The notes below the pieces were generated by a model. It saw only the letters and a list, made by a program, of their open reading frames with translations, did no database searches and was not told the DNA's origin. The translations under genes and the position numbers were made by a program. Below, piece by piece: positions 16,600 through 24,978 of a stretch of 39,412 nt of DNA. Within the stretch, counting starts at the first letter, position 1, and each line of letters begins with the position of its first letter. Source of the DNA: Caballeronia temeraria (GTDB lineage Bacteria; Pseudomonadota; Gammaproteobacteria; Burkholderiales; Burkholderiaceae); assembly GCF_001544795.2 (NCBI RefSeq), contig NZ_FCOI02000051.1:1-39412 (forward strand), in the 5' to 3' direction.

Positions 16600-19001
16600 C
16601 CCGCCACCTCCTGACTCAGTTCTAGCTTGCTCGACGCTTTACGCGCTTTCGCGGCTTCGATGGCCGCAAGCAAGCGGCGCGGCGTCAAAGGCGTCTCCGA
16701 CACCAGCGCGCCGATGGGCGTGAGCGCATCGTTCACGGCGTTGAAGAGCGCGGCGGGCGGCGCAATGGCCCCGCCCTCGCCCACGCCTTTCGCGCCGAAC
16801 TCCGTATAAGGCGACGGCGTTTCCATATGGATGATCGTCAGCGACGGCAACTCGGTTGGTCCCGGCAACATGTAGTCGGCAAGCGTCGATGTCAGCGGTT
16901 GCGCGTTGTCGTCGTAAAGCGTTTCCTCATAAAACGCGGTGCCGATGCCTTGCGCCGTGCCACCGATCGTCTGCCCTTCGACGACCATCGGATTGATCAT
17001 GCGCCCGCAATCCTCGACGATCACGTAATCGAGGATCTCGACATCGCCCGTCTTCGGATCGACGGCGACGGCCGCCGCATGTGTCGCGTAGCTGAACGCG
17101 CCCGTATCGACCTTCGGCTTGAAGCCTTGCGTCGCTTCGAGGCCCGCGAGATTCACGCCCGCAGGCAAGCGCTCGGGACGCAGATACCACGCAGCCGCGA
17201 TGTCCTGAATCGTCACGCGTCCCTTTGCGCCGATCACTTCGCCGTGCTCGAAGCGCACGGCGTCCTGTTCTTCACCGAGCAGATGCGCGCCGATGAAAAG
17301 CAGTCGCGGCACGAGTTCGCGGCACGTCGCGGCAACCGCGCCGCCCGCCATCACGATGCTGCGCGATGCATATGTGCCCGTCGAATACGGCGTGAGTGCC
17401 GTATCGCCATGCACGACCTTGATCTTTTGCAGCGGCACGCCGAGCACTTCGTTTGCGATCTGCGCAAGCGTCGTCTCCATGCCTTGTCCGTGCGAGTGAA
17501 TGCCCGCGCGCAATTCCAGTCCGCCATCCGCCGTGATGCGCACGGTCGCGAGATCGTAGCCCGGCACCACAGGCAAGCCCCACGATGCGAACACGGCCGT
17601 GCCGTGCGCCGATTGCTCGGTGAATGTCGCGAAGCCGATGCCGACGAGACGTCCATCCTTCTCGCCTGCCTGTTGCCGCGCGCGCCACTTGGGTACGTCG
17701 AGTTGCGCTACCGCACGTCGCAGGCTTTCCTGGAAGTCGCCGCTGTCGTAGTGCTTCTTCACGACATTCGTGTACGGCATGTCCGCGCCGCGCACGAGAT
17801 TGTCGTGACGCACTTCCCACGCTTCGCGCCCGACCGCGCGCGCGATCGCATCCATCGTCAGTTCGATCGCGAAGCACACACCTGTGCGCGCCACGCCGCG
17901 ATACGGCAGAAAGCCCGGCTTGTTGGTCGCGGCGCATTGCGTGCGGCAGCGATAGCCCGTGAAGTCGTACGGCCCCGGAAGATTGCCGAGCGCCTGTCCC
18001 GTTTCGAGACCGATCGTGAAGGGCCATGCGGAATACGCGCCGCCGTCGATCAGCAGTTCCGCATCGAGCGCAAGCAGGCGGCCGTTCTTATCGGCATAAG
18101 CAGTGAGTTCGTAGTGATGCTGACGCGAGTTCGCGCCCGCGATCAGATGTTCACGCCGATCCTCGATGAAGCGAAACGGCTTCTTGTACGTCAGCGCGAG
18201 CCACGCGATGCACAACTCTTCCTGCTGCAGCACGCACTTGTAGCCGAACGCACCGCCGACATCGGGCGAGATGACGCGCACTTGCGCATGATCGATGCCG
18301 AGGCATTGCGACAGCACCGTGCGTATCATGTGCGGCACTTGCGTCGACGTGATGACGACGAGTTGCGAATGCGTGTGGTCCCAATACGCGAGCACGGCCT
18401 TGCCTTCCATCGGCACCATGCATTGACGTGCGAGATCGACCTTCTGTTTCACGACGACCGGCGCGTCCTTCGAACGCTCGTCGAAATTGACGTCGGCCTT
18501 GAGGTCGAGAAAGAGGTTGTCGGTCCAGTGATCGTGCACGCGCACGTCGGTGCGTTCGCGTGCGATGAACGCGTTCGCGAAGGCCGGCAATTCATCGAGA
18601 TCGAGCTCGATTTCTTCGGCGATATCTTCGGCTTGCGCACGCGTCCTCGCGAAGCACATGGCAACCGGCTCACCGACGAAGCGCACCTTGCCCGATGCGA
18701 GCGGCGGATGCGACGAAGGCTTGTAGGTGGGCAGACTCGAATCGGCGACGATATCGGTTGCACTCTGCATGTCGTCGCGCACGATCACTTGTCCCGCAAG
18801 ACTCGCAGGCTTGCCGATGCGCACGATGCGTGCATGCGCGACCGGGCTGCGGAGAAACGCCACTTCCTGCAGATCGGGAAACGTGTAGTCGGCGACGAAC
18901 TTGCCTTTGCCATGCAGATGCCGCTCGTCTTCGCGCCGCCGCACGCGCGCGCCGACGCCGCCGCTTTCGACGGGCGCTTCCATGTGTTCCGTATCACTCA
19001 T
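16596..19001 (-). CDS. picA: Picolinate dehydrogenase, molybdopterin-binding large subunit
   Basis: This 801-residue xanthine-dehydrogenase-family catalytic subunit has an N-terminal aldehyde oxidase a/b hammerhead domain (about 25-135), then the molybdopterin domains with DVGGAFGYK, YRGVAR, the GIHSHGQGMETT loop, and the catalytic Glu in GVGEGGAIAPP near the C-terminus. It would hydroxylate picolinate at C6 with water as oxygen donor. ATG 19001 has GGGAGAG upstream; an earlier in-frame ATG at 19025 would overlap the preceding gene and lacks a site. The substrate is inferred from neighbours: xanthine, nicotinate and aldehyde enzymes share this fold. No XdhC/MobA-type maturation gene is in the window. 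Confidence 0.87.
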   Translation of the reverse strand: MSDTEHMEAPVESGGVGARVRRREDERHLHGKGKFVADYTFPDLQEVAFLRSPVAHARIVRIGKPASLAGQVIVRDDMQSATDIVADSSLPTYKPSSHPPLASGKVRFVGEPVAMCFARTRAQAEDIAEEIELDLDELPAFANAFIARERTDVRVHDHWTDNLFLDLKADVNFDERSKDAPVVVKQKVDLARQCMVPMEGKAVLAYWDHTHSQLVVITSTQVPHMIRTVLSQCLGIDHAQVRVISPDVGGAFGYKCVLQQEELCIAWLALTYKKPFRFIEDRREHLIAGANSRQHHYELTAYADKNGRLLALDAELLIDGGAYSAWPFTIGLETGQALGNLPGPYDFTGYRCRTQCAATNKPGFLPYRGVARTGVCFAIELTMDAIARAVGREAWEVRHDNLVRGADMPYTNVVKKHYDSGDFQESLRRAVAQLDVPKWRARQQAGEKDGRLVGIGFATFTEQSAHGTAVFASWGLPVVPGYDLATVRITADGGLELRAGIHSHGQGMETTLAQIANEVLGVPLQKIKVVHGDTALTPYSTGTYASRSIVMAGGAVAATCRELVPRLLFIGAHLLGEEQDAVRFEHGEVIGAKGRVTIQDIAAAWYLRPERLPAGVNLAGLEATQGFKPKVDTGAFSYATHAAAVAVDPKTGDVEILDYVIVEDCGRMINPMVVEGQTIGGTAQGIGTAFYEETLYDDNAQPLTSTLADYMLPGPTELPSLTIIHMETPSPYTEFGAKGVGEGGAIAPPAALFNAVNDALTPIGALVSETPLTPRRLLAAIEAAKARKASSKLELSQEVAG

Positions 19002-19021
19002 GCGCTCTCTCCCAACGACGT

Positions 19022-19531
19022 TCACACGGGGTAAGCGAGATCGTTGGCGATCATCGCGGTGTCGTAGACCGCCTGTCTTTCCTTCAGCAGAAGAACGTTA
19101 CCATTGCGCGCGAAGCGGTCAAAAAGCCTGCCCGCCTGATGCAGCGTCGTCGCGCCTTCAACGAGCGTTTGCAGCAGCATGTAGTTGCTCTGCGCGACGA
19201 TTTCCTCATCGGTCGCGTTCAGAATGCGCACGTTGGAAACGAAGTGCAGCATCTGACGCGGCGCGAACATCTGCGTGCGTGCAATGGCCACCGCGCGATC
19301 GCGCAGCATGTTGCGCCCTTCCGCATAGACGAGCCCGACCGGAAAGCCATTCGCGGCGTTCTCGTACTCGGTCACGCGATAAAGACAGTTCTCGGTGAAG
19401 AAGTCCGGCCAACGCTCGATGTCGCCGCCGTCGAGCGCGGCGCAATACTCGGCATGAAAGTCCTCGACCGCCGCGCGCGCGATGAGCGCCGTGTCGTGCG
19501 CGATGTCCTGCTTCTCGAATCCTGGCAGCAT
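19022..19531 (-). CDS. picB: Ring-hydroxylating oxygenase beta subunit (6-hydroxypicolinate monooxygenase component)
   Basis: This 169-residue small subunit of a Rieske non-heme iron oxygenase has the cystatin-like/SnoaL-type fold sequence of the family: an ALDGGDIERWPDFFTENCLYRV start, a GLVYAEGRNMLRDRA middle and a C-terminal KERQAVYDTA strand. It has a structural role with the alpha subunit. Its ATG immediately follows the alpha stop codon (TAG-ATG), which fits a 1:1 complex. It belongs to the four-component PicB system; I cannot assign the component number. Confidence 0.88.
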   Translation of the reverse strand: MLPGFEKQDIAHDTALIARAAVEDFHAEYCAALDGGDIERWPDFFTENCLYRVTEYENAANGFPVGLVYAEGRNMLRDRAVAIARTQMFAPRQMLHFVSNVRILNATDEEIVAQSNYMLLQTLVEGATTLHQAGRLFDRFARNGNVLLLKERQAVYDTAMIANDLAYPV

Positions 19532-20824
19532 CTAGAACCCCATCACTTCACGATAATGTTTGTACATGGCGCGAATGGCCGCCTCGGAAATCAGGTTGTC
19601 CGCCGTGCCGACCTTGTCGCCATCGAGCTTGATGATGCTGCGGTCGCTCACCGAGCGGCGCACGCCTTCCTGGACGAACTTCATCGCCTCGTTGTCTTCG
19701 AGGCCGAGAAAGCCGGACGGTCCCATCAGATTGCCCTGACGCAAGCGATGACGCACCATCCCTTCCGTGTCGTCTTCATAGCCGAACATGGTCCAGAGCA
19801 TGATCATGCTGTTCGGTCCGTTCGGCACGATATGGCGAACGCCGAGCGTATTCATCTCGCGTTGCACGATCAGGTTCGGCCAGATGGTCTGCATCGTCAC
19901 TGACCATTCCGAATCGAACTCCTTGATGAAATCGAGGAAGCGTTCGTCGCGCAAGGTCATGCCATCGTGGAAGGAGCGCATCTCCTTCTTCTTGTCTTCG
20001 TCGATGGTCGCGTAGAGCGTATCGCTCTTCGCCGAGGCCATCGTGCCGTGAATGCCGTACTTGCTGTCCGCGACCATCGCCGAACGATTGCCCGCCACGA
20101 GCAGGCCGAACACGACGAGGAACGAATGCAGCAGCGTCGCGTGATACGGGTCTTTCAGATTCTCGTGATACATCTTCCAGTTGCACGGCAGCTCGTTCTT
20201 GTAGAAGCCGAGCACGCGCAATGGCTTGCCATTGAACACGGCATCGAAGTCCGTGAGAATCTCGGGCGTGAGATAGTCTTCGAGCGATTCCATGTCGTGC
20301 GTGAACGATGCGAACACGACGCCGTTGCGCGTCGCGACCGCCAACTTGCGCAGGCCGTGCGCTTCATTGCGGAAGTCCTTCGGCATGCCACCGAGCTTGT
20401 TCACGCCGCGCCGGAACGGCACGCCTTGCAGATTGCCCTTCAGGTCATACGACCATTGGTGATACGGGCACACGAACTCCTTGTTGTTGCCGCGGCTGTG
20501 ACGGCAAAACTCCGCGCCGCGATGCGCGCAGCGGTTCTCGAACACGTTGATCGAACCGTCTTCCGCGCGCGATACGACGACCGGCGTCGGTCCGACATAA
20601 GAGCGCTTGTAATCGCCCGCATTCGGCACTTCGGCTTCGAGCGCGACGAAGTTCCAGGTGCGGCCATGAAAGATGCGTTCGACTTCGCGCGTATAAACGG
20701 CTTCGCTCGTGTACACCCAGTCCGGGATGCATTGCAGCCCTTCTTCGGGCCACTTGAGCCCTTCGATCGGCGGGTTTTTCGATTGAGGCGTATGAATGCC
20801 GATGATGGTTTCAGACGAGTACAC
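19532..20824 (-). CDS. picB: Rieske oxygenase alpha subunit (6-hydroxypicolinate 3-monooxygenase, catalytic)
   Basis: This is a 430-residue catalytic subunit. Rieske 2Fe-2S ligands are Cys99, His101, Cys119 and His122 (CAH...CPYH); the mononuclear iron motif is DPYHATLLH with His228 and His233. It starts at GTG 20824 with GGGAG six bases upstream; the frame runs further to 20995 only inside the reductase gene. It overlaps the reductase gene by 14 bases. With the adjacent ferredoxin, reductase and beta subunit it makes a complete oxygenase. The proposed reaction, 3-hydroxylation of 6-hydroxypicolinate to 3,6-dihydroxypicolinate, rests on cluster context; many Rieske enzymes instead make cis-diols. 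Confidence 0.87.
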   Translation of the reverse strand: MYSSETIIGIHTPQSKNPPIEGLKWPEEGLQCIPDWVYTSEAVYTREVERIFHGRTWNFVALEAEVPNAGDYKRSYVGPTPVVVSRAEDGSINVFENRCAHRGAEFCRHSRGNNKEFVCPYHQWSYDLKGNLQGVPFRRGVNKLGGMPKDFRNEAHGLRKLAVATRNGVVFASFTHDMESLEDYLTPEILTDFDAVFNGKPLRVLGFYKNELPCNWKMYHENLKDPYHATLLHSFLVVFGLLVAGNRSAMVADSKYGIHGTMASAKSDTLYATIDEDKKKEMRSFHDGMTLRDERFLDFIKEFDSEWSVTMQTIWPNLIVQREMNTLGVRHIVPNGPNSMIMLWTMFGYEDDTEGMVRHRLRQGNLMGPSGFLGLEDNEAMKFVQEGVRRSVSDRSIIKLDGDKVGTADNLISEAAIRAMYKHYREVMGF

Positions 20825-22055
20825 CGTGATCTCCCGAGTGTGTTGAGCGAACCAGCTTGTCGAGCTGGCGCAGCTTGATCGTGGGGTCGGCGAGCATGGC
20901 GGCATCGACCGGTACGGCTTCTTCGACGAGCCGCCTGATGGCGCGCAGATCGCCGCCTTGATTGATCGCGAGCACGTGGACGATGACGCCGTCACGCAGT
21001 CCCATCAGCACGGTCTTGCCGTCCGCGCCCGCGCGTTCGATCCATTGATCGACTCCGCTATCGGGCATGCCGAGCATCTGGATGTTCCAGTCGTTTTGAT
21101 CGGTCCAGAACCACGGCGTCGGCGCATACACGCACGCATCGCCCGCGATGTTGCGTGCCGCGACGATCGCCTGTTCCTGCGCGTTCTGCCACGATTCGAG
21201 ACGCGTCGCGCGACCGCTTGCGCCGTACGGAAAATTCGCGCAATCGCCTGCCGCATAGATATCGGCTGCCGATGTGCGGCAATGTCGATCGACGACGATG
21301 CCGTTGTTCGTCGCAATACCCGCTGCTTTCGCGAGTTCGTCGTTCGACTCCTGGCCGATGGCGATCACGCACAGATCGAAATTCTCCGTGCCGACTTGCA
21401 CGCCGGTCGCGTGTTCCGTCACTTGCAGATTCATCGCATCGAATACGAAGCGCACGCCGTGTGCTTCGTGCTTCGTGCGCAGACGTTCGGCGAGCATCGG
21501 CGGCAATACGCGGCTCAACAGGCTCGATGCCGTTTCGAACACGCTCACGTCGAGACCGCGTCTTCTTGCACTTGCCGCGAATTCCAGCCCCAGAAATCCG
21601 CCACCGATCACCGCGACCGATTGCGCGGTGGCGAGCCGAGCACGCAGACGCATCGCATCGTCGAGCGTGCGCAGATAGAACGTATGCGGTCCTTCGGGCG
21701 CGCCCGGCAGCCGGCGCGCGCGGCCGCCCGTCGTCAGAAGACAATGGTCGTAGCGAAGTTCGCCGCCATGTTCGAGCGTTGCACTATGGGCTTGCGTATC
21801 GAGCCGCAACACACGATCGCTCAGCCATTCGATGCGCGCATCAGCATAGAGCTCGACGGCATGCACCCAGCCGTTGAAGCACGCGTCATCGTCCTTCGCG
21901 ACGAGCACATCCTTCGACAGCGGCGGTCTTTCATACGGAGCATGGCGTTCATCGCCGACGAGCACGATGTGCCCTTCATAACGCTGCATGCGCAACGCTT
22001 GCGCCGCGCGCGCGCCGGCCTGTCCCGCGCCGATGATCAATACAGTCTGCGTCAT
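20811..22055 (-). CDS. picB: NAD(P)H-ferredoxin reductase of the Rieske oxygenase
   Basis: This 414-residue FAD-dependent reductase has the N-terminal FAD motif LIIGAGQAGARAAQAL (about 5-20), the NAD(P)H motif VAVIGGGFLGLEFAA (about 145-160) and a second FAD motif IYAAGDCANF (about 268-277), plus the C-terminal reductase domain of BphA4-type proteins. It takes electrons from NADH to the Rieske ferredoxin encoded 14 bases upstream. ATG 22055 begins exactly at the FAD strand; the frame upstream to 22460 runs antiparallel in character inside the ferredoxin gene and is rejected. The end overlaps the alpha subunit start. Confidence 0.9.
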   Translation of the reverse strand: MTQTVLIIGAGQAGARAAQALRMQRYEGHIVLVGDERHAPYERPPLSKDVLVAKDDDACFNGWVHAVELYADARIEWLSDRVLRLDTQAHSATLEHGGELRYDHCLLTTGGRARRLPGAPEGPHTFYLRTLDDAMRLRARLATAQSVAVIGGGFLGLEFAASARRRGLDVSVFETASSLLSRVLPPMLAERLRTKHEAHGVRFVFDAMNLQVTEHATGVQVGTENFDLCVIAIGQESNDELAKAAGIATNNGIVVDRHCRTSAADIYAAGDCANFPYGASGRATRLESWQNAQEQAIVAARNIAGDACVYAPTPWFWTDQNDWNIQMLGMPDSGVDQWIERAGADGKTVLMGLRDGVIVHVLAINQGGDLRAIRRLVEEAVPVDAAMLADPTIKLRQLDKLVRSTHSGDHGVLV

Positions 22056-22069
22056 GATTCGCGTCTGCT

Positions 22070-22375
22070 TCAAAGATCGACGTAGACTTCGCCGCCTTCC
22101 ACCTGCACGCCGTACACGCGAATCGCCTGCGTGACCGGCGCGCAAAGCGCCGCGCCCGTGCGAATGTCGAAGCGCCCCTGATGCAGCGGACACTCGATGC
22201 AGCCATCTTCCATATAACCGTCGCTCAACAGCGCGAACTGATGCGTGCAAACGTTGTGCGTGGCATGCACTTCTCCGTCGAGCAGATACAGCGCGATGCG
22301 CTCTTCGCCGATCGTCACGCCGAGCGGTTCGTCTTCCACGAGATCGGCGAGCTTCGCCGCGAACTTGAGTGCCAT
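22070..22375 (-). CDS. picB: Rieske-type ferredoxin of the oxygenase
   Basis: This 101-residue Rieske ferredoxin has ligands Cys43, His45, Cys62 and His65 (CTH...CPLH) and the usual HQGRFDIRTG loop, and shuttles electrons from the reductase to the oxygenase alpha subunit. AGAGG lies seven bases before ATG 22375. It is the first gene of the upper pic operon and follows the operator copy D directly. Length is standard for BphA3-type ferredoxins. NirD-like and small assimilatory subunits are excluded by the neighbours. Confidence 0.9.
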   Translation of the reverse strand: MALKFAAKLADLVEDEPLGVTIGEERIALYLLDGEVHATHNVCTHQFALLSDGYMEDGCIECPLHQGRFDIRTGAALCAPVTQAIRVYGVQVEGGEVYVDL

Positions 22376-22397
22376 CTGTCGCCTCTTCGAAATTGCT

Positions 22398-22451
22398 CAG
22401 TATGCTGATGAATCTTTGAACGTATGCTAGCAGGACTTTTCGGCGAGTCAA
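22398..22451 (-). promoter_or_regulatory. Candidate upper pic promoter with PicR operator, copy D
   Basis: The box TCAGTATGCTGA lies at 22398-22409, 23 bases before the ferredoxin start. Upstream on the minus strand is a -35-like TTGACT (22446-22451), with a TAGCATACG stretch at 22430-22422 at -10 distance (15-18 bases, not ideal). The operator would fall just after the transcription start and could block it. The operator is well supported by recurrence, the promoter elements less so. Confidence 0.55.
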
Positions 22452-22507
22452 GCCGATCAAAAATAATGGCTTTCCCCTAGAGAAACCGGCAAGAACGGGT
22501 TCGTGCG

Positions 22508-23443
22508 ATGATTCGAGGCTCCAAAACGTCCTTCAGCGTCATGCCTTCCACTGCGGTCACGCGCACGAGCCATCTGCCGCTTGCGAGCATTGGCTTCATC
22601 CTTGCTTCGATGCTGTGCTTCGCGATCGTCGATACGCTCGCGAAAGCGGTCGCGCTGCACTATCCCGCCAACGAGCTCACGTTCTTCCGCATGTTGTTCG
22701 GCCTCGTTCCGGCGCTTGCGGCGTGTGCTATCGGCGAGCGTTCACTGGTCGATCGCGTGAGGCGTCTCGACTTCAAGGGACAGACCTGGCGCGCACTCAC
22801 GCTGCTCGGCGCGTCCGGCTTCTTCTTTGCGGGTTTGCCCTATATACCGCTCGGCGAGGCAGTGGCGATTGCGTATTCGGAAACGCTGCTCGTCGTCGTG
22901 CTCGCGCCCTTCATGCTGAAGGAGCGCCTCACCGCGCGCTCGGCAGTGGCTGCGCTCATCGGCTTTGCCGGCGTGTTGCTCGTCGTGCGTCCCGGTGGTG
23001 GCGAGTCCAACTGGCTCGGGCCGGTGCTGTTGTTGTTGAGCGCCTTGTGCGGCGCGCTTTCCATCATCCAGATCAAACGTATCCGCGCCACCGACGATTC
23101 ACGCACCACAGTGCTGTTCTTCACGGCGGTGGGAACGGTGGTCACGGCCTGCACGCTGCCGTTCAGCTGGAAGACGCCGGCGCTCGACGCGCTCGTGTTG
23201 ATGGCGCTGCTCGGCGCATTGGCGACGGCCGGGCAAATCCTGATGACAGTCGCCTTCCGACGCGCCGATGCCGGCACGCTCGCGCCCTTCAACTACACGA
23301 GCATTGTGTGGGCCGCTTTGTTTGCCTACGCCGCGTGGGGCGAAGTCATCGCGCCGCTTTCGCTCGCGGGTATCGCGTTGATCGTGAGCAGCGCCATTGC
23401 GGTTGCGTGGCAACGCAAGCTTCCTGAAGGACCGATCGCCTGA
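22508..23443 (+). CDS. EamA/DMT-superfamily transporter
   Basis: This 311-residue inner membrane protein has ten hydrophobic segments in two repeated EamA halves (about 25-155 and 170-305). The family exports amino acids, drugs or metabolites. The first ATG at 22508 is used; 22541 is an alternative and neither has a strong ribosome binding site. The PLP-enzyme gene follows after 21 bases in the same direction, suggesting both handle a common amino acid derivative. It is divergent from the pic operon and has no TCAG-N4-CTGA box on its side other than the shared intergenic copy D. The substrate is unknown. Confidence 0.85.
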   Translation: MIRGSKTSFSVMPSTAVTRTSHLPLASIGFILASMLCFAIVDTLAKAVALHYPANELTFFRMLFGLVPALAACAIGERSLVDRVRRLDFKGQTWRALTLLGASGFFFAGLPYIPLGEAVAIAYSETLLVVVLAPFMLKERLTARSAVAALIGFAGVLLVVRPGGGESNWLGPVLLLLSALCGALSIIQIKRIRATDDSRTTVLFFTAVGTVVTACTLPFSWKTPALDALVLMALLGALATAGQILMTVAFRRADAGTLAPFNYTSIVWAALFAYAAWGEVIAPLSLAGIALIVSSAIAVAWQRKLPEGPIA

Positions 23444-23464
23444 TCATCGCTCGACAATGACATC

Positions 23465-24589
23465 ATGAATCTCGAACAACTCGACACACCCGCAGCGATC
23501 ATCGATATCGCGAGAATGCAGCACAACATCGACAGGATGCAGACGCGCATGAACGCGCTCGGCGTGACGTTCCGTCCGCATGTGAAGACGACGAAATGCG
23601 CCGATGTCGTGCGTGCGCAGATTGCAGCGGGTGCGCGAGGCATCACCGTATCGACGCTGAAGGAAGCCGAGGAATTTTTTGCTGCGGGCGTCACGGACAT
23701 CCTCTATGCAGTGGGCATGGTGCCCGCGAAACTGCCGCGCGCAATGGCGCTCAAGAAGAAAGGCTGCGATCTCAAGATCGTCGTGGACAACATGGCGGCA
23801 GCATCGGCTATCGTCGAGTATGGCAAGCATGTGAACGACACGTTCGAAGTGTGGCTCGAGATCGATACGGATGGTCATCGCTCAGGACTCGCACCCGATG
23901 ACGACGCACTCATCGCGATCGGCCACGTGCTTCAACAAGGCGGCATCGAAGTCGGCGGTGTGATGACGCATGCCGGTTCCAGCTACGAACTGAACGATCA
24001 CGAAGCCCTCGCGGTGCTCGCGGAACAGGAGCGCGCGGGATGCGTGCGTGCCGCCGAACGTCTTCGCGCGGCGGGCATCGCGTGCAGGACGGTGAGTGTC
24101 GGTTCGACGCCGACCGCGCTCGCTGCTCAGCATCTCGAAGGCGTCACTGAAGTGCGCGCCGGTGTCTACGTGATGTTCGATCTGGTGATGGCGAATGTCG
24201 GCGTCTGCGATTCGAGCGATATCGCGTTGAGCGTGCTCACGAGCGTCATCGGTCATCAGCCTGAGAAGGGCTGGGTCATCGTCGACGCCGGATGGATGGC
24301 GATGAGCCGCGACCGCGGCACGTCGAAACAGACGCGCGATTATGGCTACGGACTCGCCTGCGCGCTCGACGGCGCGCCGCTCGAAGGCTGCGAACTGGTC
24401 GGTGCAAATCAGGAGCACGGCATTCTCGCCGTCGATAACCGCGATGAACTTGCGGTGCGCTTTCCCATCGGCGTGAAGCTGCGCATTCTGCCGAATCACG
24501 CATGCGCGACGGGCGCGCAGTATCCCGAGTATCACGGGCTGTCGAGCGATGGCAGCACCGTCGCATGGCCGCGCTTTCACGGCTGGTGA
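23465..24589 (+). CDS. DSD1-family PLP-dependent enzyme (D-threonine aldolase / D-serine dehydratase-like)
   Basis: This 374-residue fold-type III PLP enzyme has an alanine-racemase-like N-terminal barrel with the PLP lysine Lys41 in PHVKTTKC, and a C-terminal domain with the HAC metal-site motif (NHACATGAQY, around residue 350) seen in D-serine dehydratase-like proteins. Members act as D-threonine aldolases, 3-hydroxy-D-aspartate aldolases or D-serine dehydratases, needing PLP and a divalent metal. The sequence does not decide between these. It forms a likely operon with the upstream EamA exporter. It is probably cytoplasmic, with no signal peptide. Confidence 0.87.
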   Translation: MNLEQLDTPAAIIDIARMQHNIDRMQTRMNALGVTFRPHVKTTKCADVVRAQIAAGARGITVSTLKEAEEFFAAGVTDILYAVGMVPAKLPRAMALKKKGCDLKIVVDNMAAASAIVEYGKHVNDTFEVWLEIDTDGHRSGLAPDDDALIAIGHVLQQGGIEVGGVMTHAGSSYELNDHEALAVLAEQERAGCVRAAERLRAAGIACRTVSVGSTPTALAAQHLEGVTEVRAGVYVMFDLVMANVGVCDSSDIALSVLTSVIGHQPEKGWVIVDAGWMAMSRDRGTSKQTRDYGYGLACALDGAPLEGCELVGANQEHGILAVDNRDELAVRFPIGVKLRILPNHACATGAQYPEYHGLSSDGSTVAWPRFHGW

Positions 24590-24633
24590 TGTCGAGGCGC
24601 GCGAGAGCGGTCGTAAGCAATGAGGCCGCCGAA

Positions 24634-24658
24634 CACGAGTCCCGCCGCGCGACTCGTG
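24634..24658. terminator. Hairpin after the DSD1-like gene
   Basis: CACGAGTC (24634-24641) and GACTCGTG (24651-24658) form an 8-base-pair perfect stem with a 9-base loop, 45 bases after the DSD1-like stop and 7 bases beyond the stop of the minus-strand small ORF. No T-tract follows on either strand, so intrinsic termination is uncertain. Confidence 0.35.
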
Positions 24659-24664
24659 CAACCG

Positions 24665-24745
24665 CTATATCTGATGACGATCCATCGAGACGGCGAGGCA
24701 AGCGAATGCCATCACGCAAAACGTGATGCTCAGGAGATACGTCAT
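24665..24745 (-). CDS. Possible 26-residue small membrane protein
   Basis: A short frame from ATG 24745 encodes 26 residues: a single hydrophobic stretch from LLSITFCVMAFACLAVSM, then the polar end DRHQI. AGAAGGA lies six bases upstream of the start. A TTGACA promoter-like element 134-139 bases upstream (24879-24884) points at it. No homologue is recognised, so this rests on ribosome site, promoter and hydrophobic pattern alone. Otherwise the 24590-24978 gap contains only hairpins and this promoter. Confidence 0.35.
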   Translation of the reverse strand: MTYLLSITFCVMAFACLAVSMDRHQI

Positions 24746-24854
24746 GCGCTTTCCTTCTCTCGCTCGGACAGCACTTCGCGAGCAACGACGCGTTCGTCCG
24801 CGAGCTTCACGCGAGGACGATGCCGCGAAACGAGCGTCCGGCGCGTGAACGATA

Positions 24855-24884
24855 ATAATCAATAACGCGTAACTAACTTGTCAA
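24855..24884 (-). promoter_or_regulatory. Candidate sigma-70 promoter facing the small ORF
   Basis: A consensus -35 TTGACA (24879-24884, minus strand) is followed by an 18-base spacer and GATTAT (24855-24860) as -10, in a locally AT-rich stretch. It would start transcription near 24848 and produce a leader of about 100 bases before the 26-codon frame. Confidence 0.45.
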
Positions 24885-24921
24885 GCAACGCTTAAATGCA
24901 GATGGCTGTCGCTAAAGGACG

Positions 24922-24945
24922 CGATGCGCTCTAAGCAGCGCATCG
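24922..24945. terminator. Hairpin downstream of the exported repeat protein gene
   Basis: CGATGCGCT and AGCGCATCG form a perfect 9-base-pair stem with a 6-base loop (24931-24936). It lies 34 bases after the stop of the minus-strand gene 24979-25230. No clear T-run follows, so it may be a processed 3' end rather than a classic terminator. Confidence 0.4.
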
Positions 24946-24978
24946 GAAAGGAGAGATTTCGACAGGTGCTGGCGGCGT

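Noticed and set aside
16827..19034. A 735-codon open frame opposite the dehydrogenase large subunit
   Set aside because: Composition is that of an antisense shadow; no domain or ribosome site.
10214..22375. Nicotinate catabolic (nic) cluster
   Set aside because: The lower pathway is shared, but there is no NicC-type flavin monooxygenase; instead a four-component Rieske oxygenase and a decarboxylase are present, which fits picolinate.
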